Source of the DNA: Yponomeuta sedellus
Lineage: Eukaryota; Arthropoda; Insecta; Lepidoptera; Yponomeutidae
DNA length: 64,000 nucleotides
Assembly (NCBI GenBank): GCA_934045075.1
Contig: OW203745.1
Location: forward strand, 11,425,873-11,489,872
Direction: 5' to 3'
Under the pieces are notes generated by a model, which had not been told where the DNA came from, did not search any database, and worked only from the letters and a program-made list of their open reading frames with translations. Of this stretch, positions 29,779 to 42,027 are shown one piece after another (the first letter of the stretch is position 1; each line of letters begins with the position of its first letter). The position numbers and the translations under genes were made by a program.

Positions 29779-30006
29779 TGTGCTAGTTAAAAAATCTTAG
29801 CTTCTTTTATAACGTGTCTTTGGAAAAACGTGAACATCATAAATCTTAATAAATATACTCGTAGTAGTTATTGTTTGGACCCACTGACAAGAGTTTAAAT
29901 CAGTTTTGCTAAAAACAGCCGTTTTTAGCGGACATCGGTTACACTCCTAAGTTGTATCACACGTATCAACACGTATCTTAGTTGTCACAATTTTTAAAAT
30001 TTATAA

Positions 30007-30050
30007 TTTTAAAAACCTATTTAGAGGCAAAAAATTCCCAGGCCGGGTGT
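30007..30050 (-). repeat. Family A tail fragment
   Basis: TTTTAAAAACCTATTTAGAG, GCAAAAAATTCCCAGGCCGG; the tRNA-like module is cut off and joined to a 5S-SINE. Confidence 0.6.
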
Positions 30051-30056
30051 TTAGCT

Positions 30057-30326
30057 TCTTATGGAGGATTGTAGGACAGTGGCGAGCCTTACTGTCAGAA
30101 GTTATCAGGCCGCCCATAAGGCCTCTGACATGGCTTAACGACTGCCATTACATGACAGCCGACACCCACGGCTTAACGTTCCTTGCAAAGAACGGAAGCG
30201 CTAGGGTAAATGCCAATAGTGGTTGTAACGGGACTGTCACCATCCAGCACCTGACCGCGCCTGTTATTGCTTAACTCGGGTAATTGATTCTAATCACTCG
30301 GTTGGACTAGGCCACGAGCGCTTCAT
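30057..30326 (-). repeat. 5S-derived SINE, 3' truncated
   Basis: TTATGGAGGATTGTAGGACA to GGCCACGAGCGCTTCA. Its head is complete: CTGTCACCATCCAGCACC, GTTATTGCTTAACTCGGG. Confidence 0.88.
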
Positions 30327-30810
30327 TATGGTATTGAAGTGAATGGACACTATTTTGAAAATATATAAAACTACTTATAATTAGGAAGTTTAATCAGTTT
30401 CAGAATTTGTAGTTTGACCCTCGTAAGCTGGGACTCGAATCCACAACGTCGATAGCGCCGCCATACAAATGCTGCTCACAAATAATCTACCTTGTTGCGC
30501 AACATTAACGTGTCTAGTGGTAGGTAGCTGTTGAAAAGACCAATCAGCTTTAATTTCACTGAAACGGCGACTTAGCCTGATTAAAACAATTCCGTTGCTA
30601 AGAGCTCATACTACGTGCAACTTTGTATCCTGCAGCAAGATAAGCGGAGATGTTTAACGTCTTATGTCATACATAACATAAGACGTAAACTGTCTAAGAA
30701 ATCTTGCTATCAAGTCTTGCAAAGTTAAATTAATTACGCTTCTAGGTTCTTCTTCTTCTTTTCGTGTCAGCGATTCGACCAGTACTAGACTCTAGGTTAA
30801 ATCTACGAGT
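30327..30810. other. Unassigned; one hairpin
   Basis: ACGTCTTATGT...ACATAAGACGT at 30657-30688 forms an 11-bp stem. A CTTCTTCTTCTTTTCGTGTC piece at 30748 may be a repeat scrap. Confidence 0.4.
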
Positions 30811-30996
30811 ATAATATAAAAATTAATTGCCGAATGTGCTGGTAAGCGCAAATCTCGAGAGCAGCTGAACCGATTTCGCTAATTCTTTTTTTTAGAATAT
30901 TCCTCGAAGTACGAGGATGGTTCTTACGGAAAAAAAGAAAAAAATAAAGGATCGACTGTTAAGGGGTACGAAGTTCGCTGGACCAGCTACTTAATA
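30811..30996 (+). mobile_element. Helitron-like short repeat, copy 3
   Basis: ATAAAAATTAATTGCCGAAT, GGTAAGCGCAAATCTCGAGA, TCGAAGTACGAGGATGGTTC, GGTACGAAGTTCGCTGGACC, AGCTACTTA. Matches the pair at 8.3-8.66 kb. Confidence 0.45.
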
Positions 30997-31204
30997 ATAA
31001 AAACTTGCGTACAACACTATCACTTGTCCTGTAGCGATTATGTAACATTTCACGTATACACCTCTCTGCGAAAGCGGAAGGTTTACTTAGCTCTGGCGGA
31101 AAGTTGTAAGGCGTAATTGTATCACACATAGTGAATACCGCATTTCAGTGGATATCTAATACGTGACAGTGATATTGAGCCACATATTTATACAAAAATT
31201 CCAG

Positions 31205-31380
31205 TTAATATTTCGTTTTTTGCACACGGGTATAATTAAAACTGTTTTAATACGGATTTATGCTCGTTTATTACATTTTTACAATTTTCCAACGTTTCGG
31301 CACTTTTTCAGGTGCCGATGCCGTGGTCCCGGATGACTGAGGTGACAGGCGTCTTTTAGAAAGCATTAACGGTTAGTTTA
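31205..31380 (-). mobile_element. Penelope-like 3' end (second subfamily)
   Basis: Minus strand: CTCAGTCATCCGGGACCACG, GCATCGGCACCTGAAAAAGT, GCCGAAACGTTGGAAAATTG, then AATAAACGAGCATAAATCCG. The GACCACGG...GCCGAAACGT layout is shared with the plus-strand copies, but the intervening stem sequence differs. Confidence 0.5.
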
Positions 31381-31549
31381 CTACCCTCGGCAAAAATTAC
31401 AAAAGTTGATTATGAAGTTACGTTCCAAAATAGGCAAACCAATTATTTTTTATATAAAGTCAACAATATTGATTATTAGTAATTGAAGTTAAAATTAAAT
31501 TTATAAACTAATTACTTTGTAACGCGGGTATAAGGGAAAAGTTACATAA

Positions 31550-31715
31550 TCAGGGTGCTAGTACCAAACTATAATACCCTGTTCTATGGTAATAAGGCAA
31601 GGACACCCAGACTCAGGTCATGTATAAAAAATTATGGCGGCCCCCAGTAGGAATCGAATTGACCTCCGGCATGGTAATCAGACGTGATACCGCTAGACCA
31701 ACGTCAAATTACTAA
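31550..31715 (-). repeat. tRNA-derived SINE C
   Basis: TGTTCTATGGTAATAAGGCA, GGACACCCAGACTCAGG, GGCGGCCCCCAGTAGGAATC (B-box side), CCTCCGGCATGGTAATCAGA, TACCGCTAGACCAACG (A-box side, TGGTCTAGCGG in sense). Confidence 0.75.
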
Positions 31716-31891
31716 AATTAGTTATAATGTTTCACTTTGGATATGTACAGGCTTTACTTATAAAAATAATGAAAGAAAAAGCTCCACAATATAAACTTAC
31801 ATACAAACACGCGAAAAGAACAATATTTATGACAAATTAAAAAAGTTATTATATGGAATCAGGCGTTACTTAGCGGATATCCATATTAGCA

Positions 31892-31970
31892 TTAAAATGT
31901 GAAAATTACTTAGCTAAATTCCGCCAAAAGATTTTTGGCGGAATTTAGCAAAGTAATTTTCACATTTTAA
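31892..31970. repeat. 38-bp palindrome, one mismatch, 3-bp centre
   Basis: Left arm begins TTAAAATGTGAAAATTACTT and ends CTAAATTCCGCCAAAA; the right arm is its reverse complement except one A/T difference. Centre GAT at 31930-31932. Confidence 0.95.
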
Positions 31971-32730
31971 ATAAAAAAATCTCTACAAATAAGGAAAACT
32001 TTTTCCACCTGTGCCAAATACTTTTACATTGCAATAAATAATTTAGAATACAGCTAAAATCTTTTACTAACAAAACACGACTTAAGCATCGAACTTTTTT
32101 CTTTTAAAATGCGTATTTAACGCACTTTTGAAAAAAAAAAAGTTGATACTTAAAACACTGACCAAAAAAAGAAATCGGACTACGCTATCGCAGACCAAAT
32201 AAGAACCTAAATTTTTTGAAGTCCGTTATTTTATGACTACCAAATAATTCCGTCACTGTCAGGGTTAATAAATTATGCATAAAAGTAATTAGTACAAAAT
32301 GGGAGTTGAATTAAGGGAAACACAAAATGTAGTCAACCATCACACAGAGCACGCTCCTTTAGACAACAATTTAACACCGCACAAAGGAAAATTTCGAGCT
32401 GAAAGCTGAACCAAGAGCAACAAGCAAATTGCGAAATGCATTTCATATTAGCAGGCGAGACGTCAGGGCGTCCTGTTTTATTTATCTGTCAGCGTGGTTC
32501 GCAAGATGCGGCCGGGTCAGTATCCCACTGCGACAGTATTACTATTGGTCATAAGCTGGTCTTTACTGGCCATTAATAACCTCTTTGAATAAGAGGTCGG
32601 ACTCTTCTGACAAAAAGTCAATTAAATGATTCCAGAATTAAGAATTAAGTGAGATGTCTTCGTTTTTTTTCTAAAACTTTACATTATTTTTATTATTTTT
32701 TATTATAATTATTATTAATTACGGACGTTT
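31971..32730. other. No recognised feature
   Basis: AT-rich, apparently not repeated within the window. No long frame. Confidence 0.4.
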
Positions 32731-32731
32731 A

Positions 32732-32780
32732 TAGTGATAACTTCTGACAGTAAGGCCCGCCACTGTTTTACAATCCTCCA
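32732..32780 (+). repeat. 5S-derived SINE, internal scrap
   Basis: GTGATAACTTCTGACAGTAA, GGCCCGCCACTGTTTTACAA, TCCTCCA: only the middle of the family. Confidence 0.7.
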
Positions 32781-33395
32781 GTAAAAATCGAAAAAAATCG
32801 TACCTACTCAGTTCGATAGCGTAATTTTATTGAAATACGATTGCTCTAAATTTTGGACTGCTGGTGGTTTGATATAATAATTATCCTGTAGCATTAATTG
32901 AATTATTAAAAACAAGTGGTGAAACAAGGCGTCCTTTTATTTTTGTTTATTGATTCTTTTATGTCACTTAAATTTTAAAATGAAATCGTACAATAAGGCG
33001 AAATTAATGCCATAAACATTTCCCACCAGACAACCGCAAGAGGTAGAAGAAAAAGTTCGCGGATTCTCCGCGGTCTCAATTTAATTGGACAGGTTATATT
33101 GTTATAAACTTTGTAGTTTACTCGCACCGATGAGTGTGGCATAGTTACCATAGTTACAATCTTAGACAAAGCAGCACTAGCCCTCCTACTGTTTCGTACA
33201 ATTCTCTATATTCAGAGACGATTCGATTCCTAGAACTCGGCGCGGTGGGAAGACATCTGTGCGCATTAATAACGGAACACGCATTGGATTATCCAACTGT
33301 GGAGAATATGAGACACACGATTACTATTTAGTGCGCATCCTTGAATTAAACATTTGTATGTTCTACGTGTAAATAAAAATTAATTTATTTTGTAT
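32781..33395. other. No recognised feature
   Basis: Two 64-65 codon frames overlap here on opposite strands; neither has motifs. AT-rich. Confidence 0.4.
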
Positions 33396-33740
33396 CGATA
33401 TCAACCCTTTCTTGGTCAACACTGCTGGGGCACGGGTCTCTTCCTGCACCGTAGGAAGGTTAGGCCGTACATCACTACGGTGGCCCAGGCCGGGTCGGTG
33501 CAGGATTGTAAGGCAGTGGCGGATCTTACTGTCAGGAGTTATCAAGCCGCCATTAAGGGCTCTGACATGGCTTAACGACTGATATTACATGACAGACTTG
33601 CAAAGCCTGCAAGCGCTTGGAAAAAATCTACTAGCAATAGTCACGGGATGGTCACCCATACAGCACCTAACCATGCTGTTGGTGTTTATTGTAAGTGATT
33701 GATTCCAATCACTTGGTTCGACTAGGCCACGAGCACTTTG
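33396..33740 (-). repeat. 5S-derived SINE, near full length
   Basis: CGATATCAACCCTTTCTTGG to CTAGGCCACGAGCACTTT. A 28-bp deletion removes the CCGGCACCAACGGCTTAACG block; the head is diverged (GGTGTTTATTGTAAG). Confidence 0.85.
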
Positions 33741-34064
33741 CTGGAATATAAACTTACGCATAAAAACTTAAAACATAGATATAAAGCTTTACAAAATGTT
33801 ACTCTTTCAAAGACGTATAATACTGCTGAATTTTCCGACACGATTTGTATCTTTTCTACGCCATTCAAAGCATTCTGCCATCAAAGCATTTCCAGCTCGA
33901 GCAAGATTTGTTAGACGATGTTATGCAAATTCGCTTCATTCATTACGACTCTTGTGTCAAAACAGGAAAGCGCTAGGCAGCATGCTTTCATAGCTATTTG
34001 AGACTGAGTGAGTACAGTCGACATCGAGCTCAACCATTTTATCGACATCCCTATGAATATTACT
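33741..34064. other. No recognised feature
   Basis: A 65-codon plus-strand frame (33796-33993) rich in Arg/Phe has no motif; low support for coding. Confidence 0.4.
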
Positions 34065-34214
34065 GATATCAACCCTTTGTATGTCCACACTTCTGAGGCA
34101 CGGGACTCTCCTGCATTGCAGGAAGATTAGGCTAAACTCCACGACGGGGGCCTAGTCCGGGTTGGTGGACGATTGTAAGACAGTGGCGGGCCTTAAATTC
34201 AGAAGTTATCAAGT
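34065..34214 (-). repeat. 5S-derived SINE, 3' fragment
   Basis: TGATATCAACCCTTTGTATG to TTCAGAAGTTATCAAG; ends in AAGTAAGTAAGTCC simple sequence. Confidence 0.8.
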
Positions 34215-34280
34215 AAGTAAGTCCGTAAGTCCAGCCTTGAAACTGGTACCGGCACCCTAAAAATAAGAATTCTCTGTTTT

Positions 34281-34791
34281 GATATCAACCATTGCACGTC
34301 CCCACTGTGTTGGCCCTTACTTAATCTTGATGTACTCCCCAGCTGGGGCGCGGGTCTCCTCCTGCATCGCAGGAAGGTTAGGCCATAATCCATCAAGAGG
34401 GCCAAGTCCACGTTGGTGGAGGGGAGGATTATATTATAAGGCAGTGAAGGGCCGCTGATATGGCTTATTAACTTCCCTGTCCATATATAATAAAATTCCA
34501 ATTCCCCACATCCACAGTTAGATAATTGTATGTCCGAAGATGTGTTGAAAATGACTCAAATGTGACTCATGAACTTATTCCAATACACTCCTCTGAGTTA
34601 TAAATGACCCTTGGACAGGAAACTTTTTAACGGCTGCTATAACATGTCTTGCGAAGTACGGAAGCGCTCGGCAAAAATGCCACTAGCGGTAGTCACGGGA
34701 TGGTGACCCATCCAGCTCCTGACCGCGCTTGGTGTTGCTTAACCTTAATGATTAACTCCAATCACTCGGTTTCACTAGGCCACGAGCGCTT
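34281..34791 (-). repeat. 5S-derived SINE with internal foreign segment
   Basis: 3' part 34281-34465 (GATATCAACCATTGCACGTC to GCCGCTGATATGGCTTA), then about 170 bp unlike the family, then the head 34640-34791 (ATGTCTTGCGAAGTACGG to GGCCACGAGCGCTT). No inverted termini seen on the insert. Confidence 0.8.
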
Positions 34792-35378
34792 CCTTGTTTT
34801 CTTAACTCATCTGAATTTCTAAGTCTTCTCTATAGTCAAATATATTTATTCATATTGCCGAATAGAACCATAATACAATCTGTTTTTATGCCCTTCATTT
34901 TTAAATCTGTTTGGAAATGTTGTGACACATTGTAGTTTTCCACGCGTCACGTACCAGATTCTGTTGCGGAATTTATATCGATACGGCGGGATAGACAAAT
35001 ATTAGTGAAGCGCGAAATTGGGCTAGTTCCCAACACGACATGCTGTCAAGCCTTATTGGAAAAGCGTTCAAAAGTTGCACCAATCAGGATCCAAAATAGA
35101 AACCAATCAACCCCTGTACGTGTCTGCGAAGTTACGTTAAAAATATTACATTTTTATTTTCCTTTTCGTGTGAAAACTTTACCTGTGATTCCGGGTACAG
35201 CCGCAATGATTCGTTCAATCTACAATTCGGCGTATGTAAATTGTATAACAATAATTGAACATACTCGTATTTACAGTTTTGTTTTCGTTTCTTTAAATTA
35301 TGTCCTGGCTTTTCTTTCTACGCAGATTCTTCTTAATAAAAAAAAATCACACTTACGATGCTATTTCAAAAAGTACGA
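34792..35378. other. No recognised feature
   Basis: A 159-codon frame (35005-35484) starts here but runs on into the antisense of a SINE, so it is judged spurious. Confidence 0.4.
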
Positions 35379-35883
35379 TATCAACGCCCCACCGTACGTC
35401 CCCACTGCTGGGGCACGGGTCTCTTCCTGCATCGCAGAAAGGTTAGGCCATACTCCACCACGGGGGCCAGTTCCGGGTTGGTAGAGGATTGTAAGACAGT
35501 GGCGGGCCTTACTATCAGAAGTTATCAAGCCGCCCATAAGGCCTCTGATATGGCTTGACGACTGCCATTACAAAGGCAGCCGATACCAAAGTCTTAAAGT
35601 GCCTTGCGAAGCGCGGAAGCACTCGGAAAAATGCCACTATCGGTAGTCACGGGACGGTCACTCATTCTGCACCTGTCCGCGCCTGTTGTTGCATCTTCTT
35701 CTTCTTCAGGCTATATTAGTCCACTGCTGGACATAGCCCTCCCCTAATGAGCGCCATAGTGCCAGATTGTGCCATCATTGGGGGGTAATGCCCATAATCC
35801 CCACGCTGGGCATGCGGGTTGGGGATCGCAGTTTGGTGGAATTGTACTGCAGGGGGCGCTGCTGCCCACCCCCCGGTTTAACT

Positions 35884-36836
35884 TGTAACACTAACCTCTT
35901 GAGGTGCTCTGCCTGAGGGGCTAGGTTTCTGCGCGACCCGGTGAAATACTACCCGGGTTGGCGCTTTCAAGGATGCCTATGGGGACTACTCACAAATGAC
36001 TACGCTTGGATTCCAAAAACCGACACCATTTAATATACACAGACCTAATATTTACATAACTAATCCTACACACTCAAATTGACTCTCACTTAACCTACCA
36101 CTGGTTTTAACCATTGTCCCTGTATTATCACTGTCTTTGTTACACACCGACACTCACACAACTTAACTACTGATGAACACTAGGGGCGACTTGCTCACTA
36201 TTATTAACTGCTGTACTTATTCCCGGTGAGAGGTACCTACGACTCTCAATGATCCTGGAGTGGCCGATATCGGGATCCCCAACATACCGCTCTCAGGATT
36301 CCCTATTATCTGGGGTGGCCACCATCGGGAACCCCAACGTGCCAGCACCCAGAGGCTAAGGTGGGCACACGATATGTCCTAGGCCGGCTAATATCGGCGA
36401 ACCAACATGCCATGCCCTAGGACATCTCGTGAGTGGCATCGGCTAACCTCGGATGGGCCCACAGAGGCGGACCACTGTACCGCTTCCGGCGATCAGCCGA
36501 TGTGCCCTCACTTGCTCCTCAACCCTCTACAGATCGGGATCCCCTCCGACTGTCCTGAAGCCCTACCGGGACTCCCACAGCGAACCAGAAACCCCTTAAA
36601 TTGACACCGGGACCGGACCTACGGTGAACGTCTTTACTGGTAGTGGGAGCCGCTCGACTGAGCTAGCGCTGCGCCTTTTATATTCGCGTCGCCGCCGTGC
36701 CGCGCCTCCCGCCAGTCCTTGCTGGCGTCACTGCATGCGGCGCCCCGCGCCGCGGGCCGCGCTCCGCTGGCGCCTTGTCACGCCGTGCCTGCGTGGTGCT
36801 TGTGGTGTGGCTGGTGACGTGGTCAGCTACGTCACA
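35884..36836 (-). repeat. 3' LTR of gypsy element (uninterrupted)
   Basis: TGTAACACTAACCTCTTG to GTCAGCTACGTCACA. It shows the unoccupied Transib target: a single CGCCG at 36690-36694. The GC-rich stretch 36690-36836 is the U3 side. Confidence 0.95.
36657..36682 (-). promoter_or_regulatory. LTR TATA box and initiator (3' LTR copy)
   Basis: Minus strand TATAAAAGG (36682-36674) followed about 23 bases downstream by TCAGT (36661-36657), the arthropod initiator sequence. Spacing fits a TATA/Inr core promoter. Confidence 0.65.
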
Positions 36837-36848
36837 TTCCCCCCCTTC
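36837..36848 (-). promoter_or_regulatory. Polypurine tract of gypsy element
   Basis: Minus strand GAAGGGGGGGAA directly abuts the 3' LTR. Confidence 0.85.
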
Positions 36849-37254
36849 GTGTGAGGATTTTTTCCTGTGGGGAAAAAATCAGCATTACAGAAACGCCCAG
36901 AAGGGTTGCCCTAACACTTTACTCCTTTACGCGTTTTCCCCGACTGTCTAATAACACGAACTTGCCTTTTAATCCTTTTCCTAGAACATTTTAGTTGGTT
37001 ACTTTGTTATTAACTTGTTTTGTAGCTCTTTAGCTGTTTTATTTACACGATTGTAACCTGATAACCTCCCGACAATACAATTTACCGATAAATAAGCTGT
37101 CATGGACTTTTTTTTTTTTTTTTTGCGTTCCGTTCTACGGCTACTTGTCGCCCCTAGTATCGATTACTAATTTAGTAACTAAAATAAAATCGTTCGTAAA
37201 AAAATAAAGTTGTACCGAGAATTTATTTGTTCCGTTTTCTGTAAATATCATCTT

Positions 37255-40172
37255 TTATTTTTCTGTGTGGTATTCCTTTAAATCCTTTACGTGGCTTGTT
37301 ATCAATCGCCTTCTTCGTGCCTGGTCACTTAACTTAAACATTACGGGTGACATTATCTCGACTATTCTATAGGGTCCTGAAAACTTTGGTGCTAGTTTCG
37401 CACAGAAGTCTCGACCCGCGTTTGAGAGTGGGAATTCTCTTTTCAGTACTAAATCCCCTAGGCGTGGTTCCCACTGTCTCCGGTGCTTGTCATAATGTAT
37501 TTTTTTGTCTGTTCGATGCCGTGTTCTGATGTATTCGTGCTAGTTCATATACCTCCTCGATTCTTTGTCTTTCTTTTAGGGCTGGTGTAGGGAAATCGTT
37601 TCTATCTCCTGGCATTTTCAGTTCTCTTCCGAACAGCATGAAGGCCGGCGTATATTTAGTTGATTCTTGTCGTGATGTGTTAAGTGCGAAGTTAAACTCT
37701 GGCAAGAACTCGTCCCATTTTTTGTGGTTTTCAGATATGTAAGCTGTTATCATTGATTCTAACGTCTTGTTAACTCTCTCTGTGGGGTTACATTGTGCTG
37801 AATAGGGAGGTGTTAGTCTTTGTTCGATGCCGTATTTCTTGAGTTCGTCCTGAAACTGTTTACTGACGAATTGTCGGCCATTATCGGACAAAATTGTTCT
37901 AGGACATCCGTAGCGCATAAGAATGCATTCTTTCAGGGCTCTTATTATGGTCGTTGCGGTTGCTGTTCTCAGTGCTCTTACTTCGGTCCACTTTGTAAAC
38001 TTGTCGTGGAATACTATTATATAGTTGTACCCTTTCGATGACCTTGGGAGTGGTCCTATTAGATCCGTTGTTATTGTTTGCCATGGTTCTGTATCATTGT
38101 TTACGTGCATTAAGCCTGCTGTTTTTGTTTGCTGTGGTTTATTTCGTTGACAAGTTTCGCAGTTTCTCACGTATTTTGCAACATCTCGGTACATTCCTGG
38201 CCAGTAGTACCGTTGAGCTATCTTATTTAAAGTTTTGGCTGTTCCCAGATGGCCCGCGTTAGGTGAATCGTGGTTCTCCTGGAGTATCTCTGTCTTTGAA
38301 CTTTTCGGTATGCAAAGTTTCCATTCTGATTGCGGTTGTATCTTTACCCCGTATGACATACTTCCGATCTTCTTGTAGAGTTTTTTGTCTCTGATGCAGT
38401 AACTCGGATCTATATTTGGTGTTTCTTCGGTTTGTTTCTTTTTCCCTTCATACCAGTTATCCGTCGTGGTGTTCATATCTGTAGTACATACCGGGTTTCG
38501 CGATAACTCGTCTGCTACTTGGTTTTCTTTACCGCTTCTATACTGTATTTGGAAATCGTACTGTTGTAGTTGCAGTGCCCATCTAGCAAGTCTTCCCGAA
38601 GGGTTTTTAAGATTATTCAGCCATTTCAGTGCTTGGTGATCGGTCAGTACTGTGAAATGGTATCCCTCCACGAATGCTCTCATTTTCTCGATCGCCCATA
38701 CCACCGCCAGACACTCCTTTTCCGACGTCGAATATCGTGTTTCCCGTGGTAGCAACGATCTACTCGCGTACATGATTACTTTTTCCTGTCCTTCATGTTC
38801 CTGTGTTAGTACGGCTCCTAGTCCGACGTCACTGGCGTCGGTCTGAATTGTGAACGGTTTCGTGAAGTCTGCTCTCGTTAGTACCGGGCTTCGAGTTAGT
38901 AGTTGTTTCATTGTGTTGATTGCCTTTTCCTGTTCTTTTCCCCATGCGAATTTTTGTTCTTTCTTCAGTAGTCGGACCAGTGGTTCCATTATTTCAGCGT
39001 ATCCTGGTATGAACTTCCTGTACCAAGACGTCATTCCGATGAATCTTCTTAGTTCCTTTACCGTTGTTGGCGCTTTCAGTTGTATTATTGCTTTAACCTT
39101 GTTCTCGTTCATTTTTATCCCTTCCCTTGTTACGACGTGTCCCAAGTACTCTACTTCGGCTTGACAGAACTCGCATTTCTCTCTGTTGATGTTTAGTCGG
39201 GCCTCTCTTATTCTTTTGAAGATCTCTCTTAGGTGGTCCACGTGTTCTGTGAAGGTGTTGCTGCATACTATTATGTCGTCCAGATAAACGTAGGCGTTTG
39301 GTTCTAACTCTGGTCCGATGACCATGTCCAGTAGCCGTTGAAACGTTGCCCCACTAGAGTGCAGACCAAAAGGCATTACTCTGAATTGGTATAGTCCTCG
39401 TCCCGGGACTGTGAATGCTGTATAAGGTTTGCTTTCGTCTTCCAAAGCCACGTTCCAGTATCCATTCTTGAGATCCAGTTTCGAGAAGTAGTTAGCGTTT
39501 CTTAGTTTTTCTAAGGTATCATCTATTTGGGGTATCGGGTATGCGTCTTTCTCTGATATCTCGTTTATCCTCCTGAAATCAATACAGAATCTGTAGTCCC
39601 CATTCTCTTTCTTCGCTAGTACAATTGGTGAGCTGTATGGACTGCTTGACTTTTCTATCACCCTGTCTTCCAACATTTTTGTAATCTTTTCATCTATTAT
39701 CTGTTGTAGTTTGGGATTTCTTGGATAATACTTTTGTTTCACCGGTACTGTATGTTTCATTTTTATTTTATGTTTCAGCCAAGTGTTTCCTTTTGCCGTT
39801 CTTTCGCATGCCTCAAATTCCTGCTGTAATATTTTCTTCAGTCTCTGTTCCTGGTCTTCTGTTAGGGTATCGGTTATGACTTCTGTTTCTCTTGATTTTG
39901 TTTCTTGTTTTACCTGTGGTTTTTCCCATGATAATTTGAGGCCGATTCTGTTTATTATATCCATCCCTATTATATTTATTGCGGAACCGGGGAGATAGCT
40001 TACTTGGTGCACAAAGCTTATCCCATTGATTTCTAATTCCAGAGCAAATGCTTTTGTGATACTTAATGTACTACCATCAGCTAGTGTGATACTGCGTTTA
40101 CATATTAGTTCTTTGGCTGCTCCTCCTGTTAGGCAAAACAGATACGTTTCTTGGTTAATATACGAATTAGTT
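37255..40172 (-). pseudogene. pol: Pol polyprotein of gypsy element (protease end, RT, RNase H, integrase)
   Basis: Open from the LINE junction at 40172 to a TGA at 37490; no own start, since pol continues gag. From a GTG at 40012 it reads HQVSYLPGSAINIIGMDII, the end of the protease. Reverse transcriptase has YVYLDDIIVC near residue 242 of that frame. RNase H has IQTDASDVGLGAVLTQ near 390 and TDHQALKWL near 457. The integrase zinc finger is HDSPNAGH...CETC, and the catalytic residues lie in TTDLIGPLP, LSDNGRQF (near 709) and TERVNKTLE (near 745). At about 37510, in a run of seven A's, the frame shifts. The other frame continues HYDKHRRQWEPRLGDL with the GPY module PKFSGPYRIVEI and stops at 37255. 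One A-run indel thus cuts the integrase C-terminus from the rest. Confidence 0.9.
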
Positions 40173-42027
40173 CAATTCAATTCAATTCAATTTATTTCAA
40201 CGTAAAGAATTTACATTCTGTTTGCTGAATGTCAAAGTACAATGTAACATGAAAGTGAAAGCCGCCGCCTTCGGGCCATAATGTAGTGGAGAAAAAGGCA
40301 GCGGGAAAAAAAAACTCCACTCTGACCATCTTTTCTCAAGTCTTAAATCTAATACATTAGATACCACCTTTACGCATAAGATTCCATGATTGCCATTAAT
40401 AACTTTAAATGTTAAGGCATTATTAAATAAATATACTTTTTTACATAGGCCGTGAAAACATGACAAGTGCTGCGGCCAGACACACGAACAGCACTCGTTC
40501 ACGAGCATAACGCAGAGGTCAGCCATCATCAGTCTCAACCATTTTGGAGGGAGATAGATGACCCGGCCACCACGCCACCATTCGAATGACCTTTAGCAAA
40601 CCTGCAGATTAAGTTTTTGTCAGTTATAGAATGAATGATATATTTACTAATATGCAATCACGTCGTCTGTACAAACTTAAATTAAAATATGACATACATA
40701 ACTAACACTGAGGATTGCAGTGATTCGGTTGCTACATATAAAATATTTATTTAATAACTATGATTTACTCGTTGTGGAATTGGTCTACTGCCAAGGGCTT
40801 ACATCATTTATAAAGTCATCTATTCTATAATAGGCCTTTTTACACAGCGCCTTTTTAATGAAATTTTTAAATTTGCTGTCAGGCAGGGATAGAATATGTT
40901 CTGGAATTTTATTGTAAAAACGTACACTTAGTCCTACAAAAGATGCATTTACCTTGGCTAATCTGAATTTAGATAAAGCAACTTTGTTTCTGTTTCTAGT
41001 GTTTACGTTATGGATATCCCTGTTTAATTTAAATGTTGTTAAGTTTTTTCGTACGTACATTATGTTATCGAATATATATTGGCAAGCCATCGTTAGAATT
41101 CCAATTTCCTTGAAAATATCCCTTAGCGATTGCCTGGTAGGTAAATTGTAGATAGCTCTAACAGCCCTTTTTTGTAGAATAAAAACTGTTTCTATATCTG
41201 CCGCACGCCCCCATAGTAACAAACCATATGACATAATACTGTGAAAATAACTGAAATATACAAGCCTCGCAGTTGACACATCTGTTAGTTGCCTAATTTT
41301 TCTAACTGCAAATGCGGCTGAACTTAACCTACCCGCTAGATTTTTTATGTGTGGACCCCATTGCAGTTTCGAGTCTATTGTAATACCTAAAAACACCGTG
41401 GACTCTACTAAGTCTAGTCTGTCACCAGCTATAATTAAACTTGTGTCCACTTTTTTTACATTGGGCAATGAAAACTTTATACATTTTGTCTTTTTCGCAT
41501 TCAACATGAGATTGTTTACAGTAAACCAGTTTAACACTTTAGAAAGGGCGTTGTTTACATCGTCTAGATTAGATTGACCTCTCTTGATTTTAAAAATTAG
41601 AGAAGTATCGTCTGCAAACAATACTATTTGTGACAATTTCTCAACTAGGTAGGGCAGATCATTTACATATACTAAGAAGAGGAAAGGCCCCAAAATAGAA
41701 CCCTGAGGAACTCCTATTTTAACATCAGATCCAGAAGACTTAACCCTATTTATGTCAACTTTCTGAACTCTGTATGCTAAATATGATTGAAGAAGAGCTA
41801 GAGATCCATTACTGAGACCGTATCTGTTCAATTTACAAAGGAGCGTTTTATGGTCTACACAATCAAAAGCTTTAGAAAGGTCACAGAAAACTCCGATAGC
41901 ATCCTGCGCCTCCTCCCACGCATCAAAGATGTGATTCATTAATGCCACTCCTGCGTCGGTCGTTGAACGACCCTTAGTGAAACCGAATTGTTTATTATGA
42001 AAGAGTTTATTTAAACTAAAGTGTGTC
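40173..42027 (-). mobile_element. 5'-truncated non-LTR retrotransposon inside the gypsy protease
   Basis: About 1855 bp, bounded by AGTT at 40169-40172 and 42028-42031. Its 3' end carries an ATTGAATTGAATTGAA-type tail next to the left junction. It sits just after the protease DTGST codons of the host element. Once the insert and one duplication are set aside, the gag and pol frames are in phase. Confidence 0.88.
40785..42027 (-). CDS. Reverse transcriptase C-terminal part of the inserted LINE (partial)
   Basis: Open frame of about 414 codons with no start, because the element is 5'-truncated; the first in-frame ATG is at 41948. It contains the reverse transcriptase blocks KQFGFTKGRSTTDAG, FCDLSKAFDCVDHKTLL, GVPQGSILGPFLF and the catalytic FADDTSL, then FLGITIDSKLQWGPHI and the C-terminal domain ending KAYYRIDDFINDVSPWQ. 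The endonuclease and the first RT blocks are missing. The blocks fit the Jockey/CR1 group of LINEs; clade not certain. The frame has no stop, so this copy is young, yet it cannot move by itself. The 3' UTR spans about 40173-40784. Confidence 0.88.

Noticed and set aside
35005..35484. 159-codon plus-strand frame
   Set aside because: Its last third is antisense SINE sequence and the rest has no motif.
36407..36604. 65-codon frame repeated at 43932
   Set aside because: Lies within both LTRs on the strand opposite to the element's genes; repeated only because the LTR is.
36849..37254. An env gene after pol of the gypsy element
   Set aside because: Only about 400 bp between the pol end and the polypurine tract; no frame with a signal peptide or membrane segment.
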